Below are positions 38,671-48,006 of a stretch of 64,000 nucleotides of DNA, in pieces. Position 1 is the stretch's first letter. Each line of letters begins with the position of its first letter. Both the position numbers and the translations under genes were made by a program. The stretch covers positions 1,704,001 to 1,768,000 of the forward strand of contig NZ_CP012602.1 in assembly GCF_001278805.1 (NCBI RefSeq), in the 5' to 3' direction. The notes under the pieces were generated by a model. That model saw only the letters and a list, made by a program, of their open reading frames with translations. It made no database searches and was not told where the DNA came from. This DNA comes from Bacillus sp. FJAT-18017. GTDB lineage: Bacteria > Bacillota > Bacilli > Bacillales > Cytobacillaceae.

Positions 38671-39702
38671 ATGAAGGCGAGAATAGCAATAAATGGATTT
38701 GGAAGAATCGGAAGAATGGTTTTCCGGAAGGCAATCCTTGAAAACGATATAGAAATTGTCGCGGTGAATGCCAGTTATCCTGCGGAAACATTGGCACACC
38801 TGTTAAAATATGATACAAACCATGGCACATTTGAAGGTACTATAGTTCCTCTTGAAGATGAATTGATTGTAAACGGTAAAAGGGTCAAATTACTGGCTAA
38901 CAGAAACCCTGAGCAGCTGCCATGGGGTAAATTGGATATAGATATTGTGATTGAAGCTACTGGCAAATTCAATTCCCGTGAAAAAGCAGCTCTCCATCTT
39001 GATGCTGGCGCGAAAAAAGTTATTTTATCTGCTCCGGGTAAAAATGAGGATGTCACAATTGTAATGGGTGTGAATGAAGACGCACTAAACATTAATGAGC
39101 ATGATATTATTTCAAATGCTTCATGCACAACAAACTGCCTTGCACCGGTTGCCAAAATTCTTGATGAGAAATTTGGTATTGATAATGGCTTGATGACAAC
39201 TGTACATGCTTATACAAATGATCAGAAAAATATCGATAATCCACATCCGGATCTGAGAAGGGCCCGTGCGTGCGGCCAGTCTATTATCCCGACTACAACA
39301 GGTGCCGCCAAAGCTCTTGCGCTAGTGCTGCCGCAATTAAAAGGCAAGCTTCATGGTATGGCATTAAGGGTGCCGACTCCGAATGTTTCGCTGGTTGACC
39401 TGGTTGTAGACCTTAACAAGGATGTCACTATAGATGATGTTAATTCCGCGTTCATTGAAGCTGCCAATGGAGAATTAAAAGGGATTTTGTCATATACTGA
39501 GGAGCCGCTGGTTTCCATTGATTTTAATACGAACCCTCATTCTGCTATCATTGACGGGCTGTCCACCATGGTAATGGGAAGCCGAAAAGTAAAGGTGCTT
39601 GCCTGGTATGACAATGAATGGGGATATTCGTCAAGGGTAGTCGAACTGGCAAAATTCGTCGCATCGCAAATTTCTAAAAGGTCCGAAATGAAAGTTGGTT
39701 AA
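38671..39702 (+). CDS. gapB: Gluconeogenic glyceraldehyde-3-phosphate dehydrogenase
   Basis: A 343-residue GAPDH. NAD(P)-binding INGFGRIGRMVFRKA, catalytic cysteine in SNASCTTNCLAPVAK and histidine in TTVHAYTNDQ. Its place between coaE and speD, and the CcpN-type site on its promoter, identify it as the GapB paralog that runs in the gluconeogenic direction with NADP. GAAGGGG precedes the ATG. A terminator follows. Confidence 0.95.
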   Translation: MKARIAINGFGRIGRMVFRKAILENDIEIVAVNASYPAETLAHLLKYDTNHGTFEGTIVPLEDELIVNGKRVKLLANRNPEQLPWGKLDIDIVIEATGKFNSREKAALHLDAGAKKVILSAPGKNEDVTIVMGVNEDALNINEHDIISNASCTTNCLAPVAKILDEKFGIDNGLMTTVHAYTNDQKNIDNPHPDLRRARACGQSIIPTTTGAAKALALVLPQLKGKLHGMALRVPTPNVSLVDLVVDLNKDVTIDDVNSAFIEAANGELKGILSYTEEPLVSIDFNTNPHSAIIDGLSTMVMGSRKVKVLAWYDNEWGYSSRVVELAKFVASQISKRSEMKVG

Positions 39703-39725
39703 CCTTCACTGATTTTTCAACTCTA

Positions 39726-39757
39726 AAAGCTGCCACATGTTGGCAGCTTTATTTTTT
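39726..39757 (+). terminator. Terminator after gapB
   Basis: Perfect stem AAAGCTGCCA / TGGCAGCTTT with loop CATGT, then ATTTTTTT. Confidence 0.88.
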
Positions 39758-39864
39758 TGGACAAGTTTAAGTACTTTAAAAGAGCACTCCTTTAAGTAGA
39801 TAGATGTTGCCCCCCCCTAATGGAAAACATTTACTGTAAGGGTATTTTGGTATAAGTGAATATA

Positions 39865-40020
39865 AGTGACATTTCATGATCGCCAGGTAGGCAAAGTGAC
39901 ATTCATAAAGGCGATGAGTGACATTTTACGGTCTCCAGGAGGACAAAATGTCATTCATAAAGGTGATGAATGACATTTCATGGTCGCTAGGAAGCCAAAA
40001 TGTCATTCATAAGAAGCAGG
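39865..40020. repeat. 52-bp-period array C (three units)
   Basis: Units start at 39865, 39917 and 39969. The left half-site RTGACATTTYATG and right half-site AAAATGTCATTCATAA are inverted copies. The core TNACATTT is shared with arrays A and B, but the flanks differ. It lies between gapB and speD. Confidence 0.92.
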
Positions 40021-40063
40021 AATGGAAAAGGAAAGAGAAACCAAAGTATTGTAGTTTCTCAGG

Positions 40064-40092
40064 TTGCAAAATGAATATAAAGGAAGTATACT
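40064..40092 (+). promoter_or_regulatory. speD promoter
   Basis: TTGCAA (40064-40069) and TATACT (40087-40092) with 17-bp spacing. The inferred start near 40099 leaves a leader of about 140 bases with short inverted repeats. Confidence 0.7.
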
Positions 40093-40241
40093 AGTCATCG
40101 TGAACTTCTTGGAACTGGTATCCATTCATTACTTAAAGGGTTAGGACCTCATTGGACTAACTTTCCCCCGTGGTAATGGCCGGCTGCCGTCAGCACAAAG
40201 TTTCTGGAAGGAAGCAAAAATGTTAGAGGGGGATAATGAAT

Positions 40242-40616
40242 ATGGAAACACTAGGTAGACATGTGATCTCTGAACTTTGGGGATGCGATTTTGAGAAACT
40301 GAACAACATGGATTACATTGAACAAACATTTGTCGAAGCTGCATTAAGGTCTGGTGCGGAAATCCGTGAGGTGGCATTCCATAAGTTTGCACCGCAGGGA
40401 GTAAGTGGCGTAGTCATTATTTCCGAATCTCATCTGACGATTCATAGTTTTCCTGAACACGGCTATGCAAGCATTGATGTATATACGTGTGGAGATTTGA
40501 ATCCAAATGTTGCCGCAGATTATATTGCTGCCGCCTTGAATGCAAAAACCCGGGAGAATATTGAGCTTCCACGTGGCATGGGCCCTGTCCAGGTTAAACA
40601 GGCAAAAGCCCTGTAA
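40242..40616 (+). CDS. speD: S-adenosylmethionine decarboxylase proenzyme
   Basis: Makes decarboxylated SAM for spermidine synthesis. The proenzyme cleaves itself between E and S in [17 protein letters not shown], giving a pyruvoyl group; the essential H and C (VYTCGD) are present. The length of about 125 residues is that of the bacterial class 1B enzyme. Either ATG at 40236 or 40242 could be used. GAGGGGG at 40226-40232 is better spaced for 40242. The N-terminus [17 protein letters not shown] matches the Bacillus protein. Confidence 0.95.
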   Translation: METLGRHVISELWGCDFEKLNNMDYIEQTFVEAALRSGAEIREVAFHKFAPQGVSGVVIISESHLTIHSFPEHGYASIDVYTCGDLNPNVAADYIAAALNAKTRENIELPRGMGPVQVKQAKAL

Positions 40617-40636
40617 CTTCATAACTACTACTATTC

Positions 40637-40667
40637 GAGGCGCTAACGAAGGCGCCTCTTTTTATTT
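40637..40667 (+). terminator. Terminator after speD
   Basis: Stem GAGGCGC / GCGCCTC followed by TTTTTATTTTA. Confidence 0.85.
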
Positions 40668-40747
40668 TATTGGTAAAATGAGTTACACTTATTATATAAA
40701 TGTTGCTGATATATTTTCAGCCCGAGAGAGACATGGAGGTAGGAACC

Positions 40748-41137
40748 TTGAAGTTATTTGCGCGTTTTCGAAATAGCTGTGAAACAAATGAAGGCCATGG
40801 GGATGCTGATTTGCGTACCCATTACTATCGTGCCAATAAGGATACGCTATTCGTCACAGTTGAAGGCATCATAAAGAAAAGAAAGGGCACGGTCATTACG
40901 GACTCCTCGAAGGAGCGTGGTGAAATTGCTGCTGATATAACCAATCCATTTGCTTCATTTTTAATTGCGACTATTGTAACTGTCAGGCCATTTGAAACCG
41001 CGGTCGATTTTCATCTATCCACTGAACGTTTTTCACCTTTGGGTAATTATCCAGCCTTGAAAAAGGTAATTCTTGAATTGTATGAAGAACTAGACAAGGC
41101 GCATACATATATTGGCGCTGGGAAAAACGCGGAATAA
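40748..41137 (+). CDS. YtcF-like cytosolic protein
   Basis: A 129-residue soluble protein starting MKLFARFRNSCETNEG from TTG at 40748 after TGGAGGT. It looks alpha/beta and has a conserved-looking centre FASFLIATIVTVRPFETAVDF. Its function is unknown. A gene of this type (ytcF) lies between speD and nrdR in B. subtilis, so the assignment is positional. The longer frame back to 40700 has no ribosome binding site. Confidence 0.65.
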   Translation: MKLFARFRNSCETNEGHGDADLRTHYYRANKDTLFVTVEGIIKKRKGTVITDSSKERGEIAADITNPFASFLIATIVTVRPFETAVDFHLSTERFSPLGNYPALKKVILELYEELDKAHTYIGAGKNAE

Positions 41138-41147
41138 AGTGAACCTT

Positions 41148-41277
41148 CAATCAGTGGGGGTGTTCATCCCCCACTGATTGTTAGGTGAACCAATCGGACC
41201 TTTATGGGCAGTTGACCCCTGCCCAAATTCTTTTTCACCTTAAAATTTTGATTTTGGGGGTCTTACTGCCCATTAAG
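41148..41277. repeat. CCCCCAC-type multi-hairpin element, copy 3
   Basis: ATCAGTGGGGG / CCCCCACTGAT (41151-41180) is followed by GGTGAACCAATCGG and by an ATGGGCAGT...ACCCC / GGGGGT...ACTGCCCAT hairpin to 41277. The order of hairpins is the reverse of copy 1 at 9376-9560, so it is the same element type in opposite orientation. Confidence 0.65.
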
Positions 41278-41397
41278 AGTGGAATAAATCTTGTACATTA
41301 AGTTTGTTTTTAATAAGATTAAAGGTGATGAAACTATTTAAATATCCCCGCCGGTCTCCTTTTTTGAGAAGGGCCGGAATGATGGAGCTGATTTAGT

Positions 41398-41859
41398 TTG
41401 AAATGCCCGGCATGCCAAAATAGCGGTACCCGTGTACTTGACTCCAGGCCTGTTGATGAAGGACGCTCGACAAGAAGGCGTCGTGAATGTGAAAAGTGCG
41501 GCTATCGGTTTACAACATTTGAAAAGGTGGAAGAAATCCCTTTGATTGTTGTAAAAAAGGAAGGAACCCGTGAAGAATTCAGCCGCGACAAGATACTGCG
41601 TGGGTTGATAAAAGCCTGTGAAAAGCGGCCCGTGCCACTCAAGGAGATTGAAGATATAACCGCAGATGTTGAAAAGGAACTCCGGAGCCAGGGTGTTTCG
41701 GAAATTAAAAGTGAGGCAATCGGTGAAATGGTGATGGACAGGCTAGCGCTTATTGATGAAGTCGCCTATGTCCGTTTCGCATCTGTTTACCGCCAATTCA
41801 AGGATATAAATGTCTTTATTGATGAGCTGAAAGAATTGATTAAAAAGGAACAGAAATAA
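41398..41859 (+). CDS. nrdR: Transcriptional repressor NrdR
   Basis: A 153-residue repressor of ribonucleotide reductase genes. The N-terminal zinc ribbon is [17 protein letters not shown] with the second pair in CEKCGYRF, followed by an ATP-cone domain (about 49-139, [20 protein letters not shown]). TTG start at 41398 with TGGAG upstream. The position next to dnaB is as in B. subtilis (ytcG). Confidence 0.96.
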   Translation: MKCPACQNSGTRVLDSRPVDEGRSTRRRRECEKCGYRFTTFEKVEEIPLIVVKKEGTREEFSRDKILRGLIKACEKRPVPLKEIEDITADVEKELRSQGVSEIKSEAIGEMVMDRLALIDEVAYVRFASVYRQFKDINVFIDELKELIKKEQK

Positions 41860-41893
41860 GTATTCTAAGGGAACTCTTTTCCCTTTGCTCTGC

Positions 41894-41930
41894 AGGCATT
41901 CGCAATCGAAAGCGGATGCCTCGTTTTTCT
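41894..41930 (+). terminator. Terminator after nrdR
   Basis: Stem AGGCATTCGC / GCGGATGCCT with one mismatch, followed by CGTTTTTCT. Confidence 0.8.
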
Positions 41931-41983
41931 CCGGAAGTTTGCCACTGGTGGACTTATAGATTAGGTTGGAAAGGTGAAGGTAT

Positions 41984-43393
41984 ATGGCTCAACATTGGCA
42001 GGAATTAGTCCCGGTAGACCATTATGTCGTGGCTTCCAATGGACTGCTTCATGATTATGACAGAAAAATACTCTCCTTCCTTTATCAGCCTCTGATAGGG
42101 CCGGACTGCTTCAGTGTCTATTTGACTCTTTGGGGAGAACTGGAGGAAAACCGGCTGTGGGCTGATTCCTCTACCCACCATTTCCTGATGAATATGACAG
42201 GAATGAACCTAAAAGGAATTTATGAAGCGAGGCTAAAGCTTGAGGGCATTGGCCTTTTAAAGACGTATGTAAAGAGTGAAGAAGGAACCCGTTCGTTTAT
42301 CTACGAATTGCAGCCGCCTCTTAGTCCAGAACAGTTTTTTATGGACGGAATGCTGAATGTCTATTTATACAGGAAAATAGGAAAAAATAATTTTGCCAGA
42401 CTGAAGAAGTTCTTCTGTGACAAGGCGATGGACGGGAATGAAGGGTATCGGGACGTGACAAAAGCCTTTCAGGAAGTCTACTCTTCGGCACCGCCGGACG
42501 CTATTCATTATCTTCAGGACCATGCTGTCGACCTTAATGCGGAAGAGGGACAAACATTCATGGGCAGGAATGAACCTAATCCAATTCAGATTCCAAAAGA
42601 AACGTTTGACTTCAATTTGCTTATTTCAGGCCTAAGTGATTCCCTTTTACCTAAAAAGGCACTCAATGAAAAAGTAAAGGATGCCATTAGCAATTTGGCT
42701 TTCCTGTATTCAATCGATGTTATGCAAATGAAGAATATAGTCCTAAGCGCTTTAAATGAAAATGATGAAATTGATTTGGAAGAGCTCAGGAAGGCTGCCC
42801 GGGATTGGTACCAATTCGTCCATTACGACAAGCTGCCAGCCCTTGTTGAGCGGGTACAGCCACCCGCATACAGAGAGCAGCTTGAAGAACCAAAGACGCA
42901 GGATGAAAAATTAATTCACTATTTCGAGACGGCATCCCCACTTCAGGTTTTAAGGGATTTATCTGGAGGAGCGGAGCCATCCAAAGCTGATTTGCAAATC
43001 ATCGAGGATGTCATGTTCAATCAGAAGCTGATGCCTGGAGTTATCAATGCTTTGATTCAAACAGTTATGATTAAAAGCGATATGAAGATGACGAAAAGTT
43101 ATGTTGAGCGGATTGCCAGCCATTGGGCGAGGAAGCAGCTAAAGACTGCAAAGGAAGCAGTAGATCTTTCAAGGAAGGAACACAAAAAGTACCTTGAATG
43201 GAAAAACTCAGGCTCTCCTGCTTCCACCGGGACAAAGCGCCAGACAAAGAAAAATACAATCCGTCAGGAAATACTTCCGGATTGGTTTGATGAGGAGTCA
43301 AGCAAAGCCAGTCCTGAAAGCAAGGAGTCCTCTGCAGAACTTGAAGCCCGAAAAAAGGAAGTAGAAGAGAAACTAAAGGCCTTTAGGGAGTAG
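41984..43393 (+). CDS. dnaB: DnaB, replication initiation and membrane attachment protein
   Basis: A 469-residue helicase co-loader of Bacillus (not the replicative helicase). The N-terminal region holds a winged-helix-like DnaD/DnaB domain (about 1-200), a second DnaB_2/DDBH2 domain follows (about 300-400, with YVERIASHWARKQLKTA), and a charged tail ends the protein. It acts with DnaD and DnaI to load DnaC helicase at oriC. AAAGGTGAAGG precedes the ATG. It is followed by dnaI with a 74-bp gap. Confidence 0.94.
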   Translation: MAQHWQELVPVDHYVVASNGLLHDYDRKILSFLYQPLIGPDCFSVYLTLWGELEENRLWADSSTHHFLMNMTGMNLKGIYEARLKLEGIGLLKTYVKSEEGTRSFIYELQPPLSPEQFFMDGMLNVYLYRKIGKNNFARLKKFFCDKAMDGNEGYRDVTKAFQEVYSSAPPDAIHYLQDHAVDLNAEEGQTFMGRNEPNPIQIPKETFDFNLLISGLSDSLLPKKALNEKVKDAISNLAFLYSIDVMQMKNIVLSALNENDEIDLEELRKAARDWYQFVHYDKLPALVERVQPPAYREQLEEPKTQDEKLIHYFETASPLQVLRDLSGGAEPSKADLQIIEDVMFNQKLMPGVINALIQTVMIKSDMKMTKSYVERIASHWARKQLKTAKEAVDLSRKEHKKYLEWKNSGSPASTGTKRQTKKNTIRQEILPDWFDEESSKASPESKESSAELEARKKEVEEKLKAFRE

Positions 43394-43467
43394 GATATCC
43401 GGCATTAGTAAGCTTGTTGATTAAGTAAGAGAAGTTTCGCTTATATACCCAGAAGGGAGGGGAACTT

Positions 43468-44403
43468 ATGGAACGCATTGACAAAACATTAAGACGGCTT
43501 GCATCAAGTGAAAGCTTTATGAAGCGGTATGAACAGATGAAAGAACAGGTTGTTACAGACCCTGATGTAAGAGCATTTCTTGAGAAAAACAAGCTCGATA
43601 TAACGGATGGAATGGTTGAAAGAAGCCTTGTCAAGCTCTATGAATACACAAGCCAAAGTAAGCAATGCAGGGATTGTGAAAGCCTTGAGTCGTGCAGGAA
43701 TATTATCCAGGGCTATCATCCTGATCTTGTCCTTTCACGTAACTCAATAGATGTTCAATACGATAGGTGCCCTCGCAAAGTGATGGATGATGAGAAAAGG
43801 AAGAATGAAAAGTTGATCCGCAGCCTTCATGTTCCAAGGGAAATCCTCCAAGCATCATTTGCGAGCCTGGATATTGGCGGTTCACCGGGACGTCTTGATG
43901 CAGCAGAAAAGGCTGCCATGTTTGCGATGAACTACATCGATGGGAATAATCCAAAAGGCTTGTATTTGTACGGGAAGTTTGGTGTCGGCAAATCTTACCT
44001 TCTTGGAGCGCTTGCGAACGAATTGGCCAAGAAGCAAATTTCTTCAATGATTGTTTATGTGCCTGAATTATTGCGCGAAATGAAAAGTGCGATTGGTGAT
44101 AACACCTTGAACGAGAAGATTGAGGCTTTAAAAAAGGAACCTATCCTTATGCTCGATGATATCGGGGCAGAGGCGATGTCGAGCTGGACAAGGGACGAAG
44201 TGCTTGGGCCAATCCTTCAATTCAGGATGCTCGAGAAGCTTCCGACCTTCTTCACATCAAACTTTAATCTGGATCAGTTAGAGCATCATTTAACATATAG
44301 CCAGCGCGGAGAAGAAGAAAAAATGAAGGCCCGCAGAATTATGGAACGTATAAAGTATTTGAGCGAGCCGGTTATGCTTGATGGCCCTAACCGAAGGGCT
44401 TAA
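43468..44403 (+). CDS. dnaI: Primosomal protein DnaI, helicase loader
   Basis: A 311-residue AAA+ helicase loader. The N-terminal zinc-binding region has CRDCESLESC and RCPRK (about 68-105). The ATPase core has Walker A GKFGVGKSYLLG, Walker B ILMLDDIGAEAM and sensor TFFTSNFNLDQL. It binds DnaC helicase and delivers it to the origin. GAAGGGAGGGG precedes the ATG. Confidence 0.96.
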   Translation: MERIDKTLRRLASSESFMKRYEQMKEQVVTDPDVRAFLEKNKLDITDGMVERSLVKLYEYTSQSKQCRDCESLESCRNIIQGYHPDLVLSRNSIDVQYDRCPRKVMDDEKRKNEKLIRSLHVPREILQASFASLDIGGSPGRLDAAEKAAMFAMNYIDGNNPKGLYLYGKFGVGKSYLLGALANELAKKQISSMIVYVPELLREMKSAIGDNTLNEKIEALKKEPILMLDDIGAEAMSSWTRDEVLGPILQFRMLEKLPTFFTSNFNLDQLEHHLTYSQRGEEEKMKARRIMERIKYLSEPVMLDGPNRRA

Positions 44404-44418
44404 TAGATTGAACAAATA

Positions 44419-44450
44419 TTGAAGCTGCCGGCCTGCGGTGGCTTCTTTTG
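44419..44450 (+). terminator. Terminator after dnaI
   Basis: Stem GAAGC-CCG / CGG-GCTTC, imperfect, followed by TTTTG. Confidence 0.6.
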
Positions 44451-44566
44451 TATTTAGTATGTCTGCGGAAAGCTTGTTATCAGCGAGTTTTCTTTCGTTC
44501 TCCTTCTAATCAAGAACAGCCCCCCATATATATAACAATAGAATTCTTGGGATAGGGGGGATTTGG

Positions 44567-45409
44567 TTGGCGGAGATCAATTTCCGGAGCACTCTGGATG
44601 CAAAGAGCTTTCAGCAGCTTTTGCAAAAACATATACAAAAACACAAAATCCACATAGAGATGCAGCTGCATGAAGAGCAAGAAGCAAAACTTATAATACT
44701 TTCCCCTTTGGGAGAGTGCCTTCATACATTAAAAGATGCGTTTTATGAATTTATTATGATTGTAAAATTGGATGAATGGTTCAGGGAAATTGTAAGGGAC
44801 ACCTATTTTTTTCGGGATCAGGCAGAGGAGCAGCATATTACCGATATTATGTATTCCATCCTTGATGGGGAAAGGCAGGATCTGACTATCTTTATGGAAC
44901 AACCGTTTCCAGGCGGACTAGTAAAAAAATCTATAGATGAAATTGTAGGTGCGGACGCACTGCTTTCTTTTGATTCGATTACGAAGTTCAGGCTCAGGCC
45001 GGTCTTTGAGTATTTACGTGAAATAGCAGCATTGTCTATCGATGAATACAAAATGGAACAGGAATATCAAGTTTTTATAGAATCATTAAGAACTTTCTTG
45101 GCTGGACGGCCTTCGAAAATAGAAGAAATCCATTTGCTCGCAAAAGATGGAGTCACATTCTATGATGTGAATATGCAGGAAGTAAAAAAAGCTGAGCTTG
45201 CAAAAATGATTGACAGAAAGCTGCTGATCAATCATCCAATATATGTGGATTCTGTAGCAATAGCTCCACTCCTTTCGCTTGCCCCAAAGAAAATAGTGCT
45301 GTACACTGAGGACCAGGATGAACCGCTAGCCCGGACCCTGGCGAATGTATTTGAGGAAAGAATCTTACTGCTAGGCCTAGAGGAGTTTCCATTGCGGAGA
45401 AGCAATTAA
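44567..45409 (+). CDS. ytxC: YtxC-like sporulation protein
   Basis: A 280-residue soluble protein of the YtxC family (putative sporulation protein), recognised by its size, by its position between dnaI and thrS, and by segments such as FRDQAEEQHITDIMYSI and a C-terminal alpha/beta part. Biochemical function unknown. TTG start at 44567 after ATAGGGGGG. No clear terminator separates it from the T-box leader. Confidence 0.82.
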   Translation: MAEINFRSTLDAKSFQQLLQKHIQKHKIHIEMQLHEEQEAKLIILSPLGECLHTLKDAFYEFIMIVKLDEWFREIVRDTYFFRDQAEEQHITDIMYSILDGERQDLTIFMEQPFPGGLVKKSIDEIVGADALLSFDSITKFRLRPVFEYLREIAALSIDEYKMEQEYQVFIESLRTFLAGRPSKIEEIHLLAKDGVTFYDVNMQEVKKAELAKMIDRKLLINHPIYVDSVAIAPLLSLAPKKIVLYTEDQDEPLARTLANVFEERILLLGLEEFPLRRSN

Positions 45410-45459
45410 ATGTGGGCTCTTGAAAACGAAAGCTCAGACTGCTTGATTTTTCAAAGATG

Positions 45460-45757
45460 AATCATTATAATAACGTACATAGCAATTAAACTTAGCAAAA
45501 GTAATGATAAGGACATGGGTATTTCTATATGGTTTCCAGAGAGGGAGGGCTTGGTGCAAACCTCCTAACACGTAAGAAATGCTTACCACCTTTAAACTCC
45601 AGCCGTGAAAGTCCTTTACGGATTAGTAATTGCTGGCGGCCACAGCCGTTATCTGTCCAAAGTCATACTCCTGCCCACAGGGTTTTAGGGATATGAAAAA
45701 TTGGGTGGAACCACGTGTGTAACAGCTCGTCCCTTTTCCAGGGACGGGCTTTTTTTA
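45460..45757 (+). promoter_or_regulatory. Threonine T-box leader of thrS
   Basis: Canonical T-box RNA. Stem I contains the AGAGAGGGAGG block and the pairing GGTATTTCT / AGAAATGC, immediately followed by the specifier ACC (45585-45587; a second ACC follows), a threonine codon. The T-box TGGGTGGAACCACG is at 45702-45715, and the terminator stem AGCTCGTCCCT / AGGGACGGGCT with a T run is at 45724-45757. Uncharged tRNA-Thr would stabilise the antiterminator and switch thrS on. Confidence 0.93.
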
Positions 45758-45793
45758 TTTGGCTGTGTTAAAAGACTGTTGTTTTAAAACAGA

Positions 45794-45921
45794 GTTGATT
45801 GGAGCGGAAGGCGCGAAGACTCCTGCGGGAGAAAAGGTCAGTGGGAGACCCCACAGGCGCTAGCGCCGAGGAGGCTCCCAGGCCGCCCGCGGAAAGCGAA
45901 GCGCCTGGAGTGCAAATCAAC
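45794..45921. repeat. GGAGCGGAAGGCGC-type dispersed repeat inside the thrS leader
   Basis: A 128-bp G/C-rich element with roughly inverted ends (GTTGATTGGAGCGGAAGGCGC near the left, GCGCCTGGAGTGCAAATCAAC at the right) and internal palindromes (GGGAGACCCC, GCGCTAGCGC). This family is common between genes in Bacillaceae. Here it sits between the T-box terminator and the thrS ribosome binding site. Confidence 0.85.
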
Positions 45922-45981
45922 ATCCTTGTATAACACCGCCTCATCATTATAATGTCTGACCGCAAAAAAGGAGGAAAAGTT

Positions 45982-47913
45982 ATGTCAGTGCTAAAAATTA
46001 CGTTTCCTGATGGAGCAGTCAAGGAGTTTCCACAGGGTACGACAACTGAAGATATTGCACAATCCATAAGCCCGGGACTTAGGAAGAAGGCAATTGCCGG
46101 TAAGGTAAACGGACAAATGTATGACCTGCGGAGACCTATTGAAGGGGATGCTTCAGTAGAAATCATCACACAAGATTCTTCTGAAGCACTGGAGGTTCTG
46201 CGCCATAGTTCAGCACACTTGATGGCCCAGGCAATCAAGAGGCTTTATCCTGAAGTGAAATTAGGAATCGGACCGGTTATCGAAGGCGGTTTCTATTATG
46301 ATATTGATCTTGACCAGTCTCTCACTCCGGAAGATCTTCCAGCTATTGAAAAAGAAATGGCTAAAATCATCAATGAAAACCTTGATATTGAACGCAAGGA
46401 AGTTAGCAGAGCTGAAGCAGAAAGAATTTATAAAGAGATTGACGATGAATATAAGCTTGAACTTCTTGAGGCGATTCCTGCTGACGAAAAAGTAACAATC
46501 TATTATCAGGGAGAATTCTTTGATCTTTGCCGCGGGGTTCATGTCCCTTCAACTGGGAAGCTTAAGGAATTTAAGCTTTTAAGTATCGCCGGAGCATACT
46601 GGCGGGGCAATAGCGACAATAAAATGCTTCAGCGCATCTACGGAACTGCCTTCTTCAAGAAAGAAGACCTGAAAGAGCACCTTCGTCTGCTGGAAGAAGC
46701 AAAAGAACGCGACCACAGAAAAATAGGCAAGGAACTTAACTTGTTCACCAATTCCCAGAAAGTCGGACAGGGGCTGCCAATCTGGCTTCCAAAAGGCGCT
46801 ACGATACGCCGCATCATTGAACGCTATATCGTTGATAAAGAAACTAGGCTTGGATATGATCATGTTTATACTCCAGTTATGGGGAGCGTTGACCTTTATA
46901 AAACTTCCGGGCACTGGGATCATTATCAGGAAGACATGTTCCCAGTAATGGAAATGGATAATGAACAGCTTGTCCTGCGGCCGATGAACTGTCCGCACCA
47001 TATGATGGTGTACAAGAATTCGATGCACAGCTACCGTGAACTGCCAATTCGGATTGCTGAGCTTGGCCTCATGCACCGTTATGAAATGTCAGGTGCACTT
47101 TCCGGCCTACAGCGTGTCCGTGGAATGACTTTGAACGATGCGCACATCTTTGTACGCCCTGACCAGATCAAAGACGAGTTCAAGCGTGTTGTGAACCTGA
47201 TTCTTAATGTGTATAAAGATTTTGAAATTAATGATTATTCGTTTAGACTTTCTTACCGTGATCCTGAAAACACTGAGAAATATTTCGATGACGACGACAT
47301 GTGGGAAAAAGCACAGTCAATGCTGAAGGAAACAATGGATGATCTTGGCCTGGAGTATTTTGAGGCTGAAGGGGAGGCTGCTTTCTACGGGCCAAAGCTT
47401 GACGTCCAGGTTAGGACAGCCCTTGGCAAAGATGAAACATTGTCAACTGTCCAGCTTGATTTCTTGCTGCCTGAGCGCTTTGACCTTACTTATGTTGGAG
47501 AAGATGGAAAGCCGCATCGGCCGGTTGTTATTCACCGCGGCGTTGTATCCACAATGGAACGCTTTGTCGCATTCCTGATTGAGGAATACAAAGGTGCATT
47601 CCCGGCATGGCTCGCACCGGTCCAAGTACAGGTAATACCAGTTTCACCAGTAGCTCATAGTGAATATGCCCGCAAGGTGCAGGAGCAGCTTCAGGAAGCT
47701 GGGTTCCGTGTCGAACTTGACAGCCGTGATGAAAAAATCGGCTATAAAATCCGTGAAGCGCAAATGCAAAAAACTCCTTATATGCTTGTTGTCGGGGACA
47801 AAGAAGTAGAAGAGAAAGGCGTCAATGTCCGCAAATACGGAGAGCAGAAGTCAGAAACTATGTCGTTTGACGATTTCCTTTCTCAGTTGAAAAATGAAGT
47901 AAACAGAAACTAA
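45982..47913 (+). CDS. thrS: Threonyl-tRNA synthetase
   Basis: A 643-residue class-II synthetase with TGS domain (1-62, [16 protein letters not shown]), editing domain (about 65-225, with the [10 protein letters not shown] and CRGVH motifs), catalytic core with [23 protein letters not shown] and [11 protein letters not shown], and an anticodon-binding domain after about 535. The ATG at 45982 follows AAAGGAGG; the upstream in-frame ATG at 45952 has no support. T-box control is visible upstream. Confidence 0.97.
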   Translation: MSVLKITFPDGAVKEFPQGTTTEDIAQSISPGLRKKAIAGKVNGQMYDLRRPIEGDASVEIITQDSSEALEVLRHSSAHLMAQAIKRLYPEVKLGIGPVIEGGFYYDIDLDQSLTPEDLPAIEKEMAKIINENLDIERKEVSRAEAERIYKEIDDEYKLELLEAIPADEKVTIYYQGEFFDLCRGVHVPSTGKLKEFKLLSIAGAYWRGNSDNKMLQRIYGTAFFKKEDLKEHLRLLEEAKERDHRKIGKELNLFTNSQKVGQGLPIWLPKGATIRRIIERYIVDKETRLGYDHVYTPVMGSVDLYKTSGHWDHYQEDMFPVMEMDNEQLVLRPMNCPHHMMVYKNSMHSYRELPIRIAELGLMHRYEMSGALSGLQRVRGMTLNDAHIFVRPDQIKDEFKRVVNLILNVYKDFEINDYSFRLSYRDPENTEKYFDDDDMWEKAQSMLKETMDDLGLEYFEAEGEAAFYGPKLDVQVRTALGKDETLSTVQLDFLLPERFDLTYVGEDGKPHRPVVIHRGVVSTMERFVAFLIEEYKGAFPAWLAPVQVQVIPVSPVAHSEYARKVQEQLQEAGFRVELDSRDEKIGYKIREAQMQKTPYMLVVGDKEVEEKGVNVRKYGEQKSETMSFDDFLSQLKNEVNRN

Positions 47914-47952
47914 TCGGGGAGTATCTTGCTCGGTTTAAGTTATATTGGTGAT

Positions 47953-47998
47953 AAAATAAAAGAGGGCTGCCGGTTTTTTTCCGGCAGCCCTTTTATTT
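47953..47998. terminator. Bidirectional terminator between thrS and the stress gene
   Basis: Stem AAAATAAAAGAGGGCTGCCGG (one base unpaired) / CCGGCAGCCC-TTTTATTTT with a T-only loop. A/T flanks suit both directions. Confidence 0.92.
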
Positions 47999-48006
47999 TA
48001 AAAGGT

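Noticed and set aside
45768..46238. 156-residue minus-strand frame over the thrS leader and start
   Set aside because: It overlaps the dispersed repeat and thrS and has no supporting start signal.
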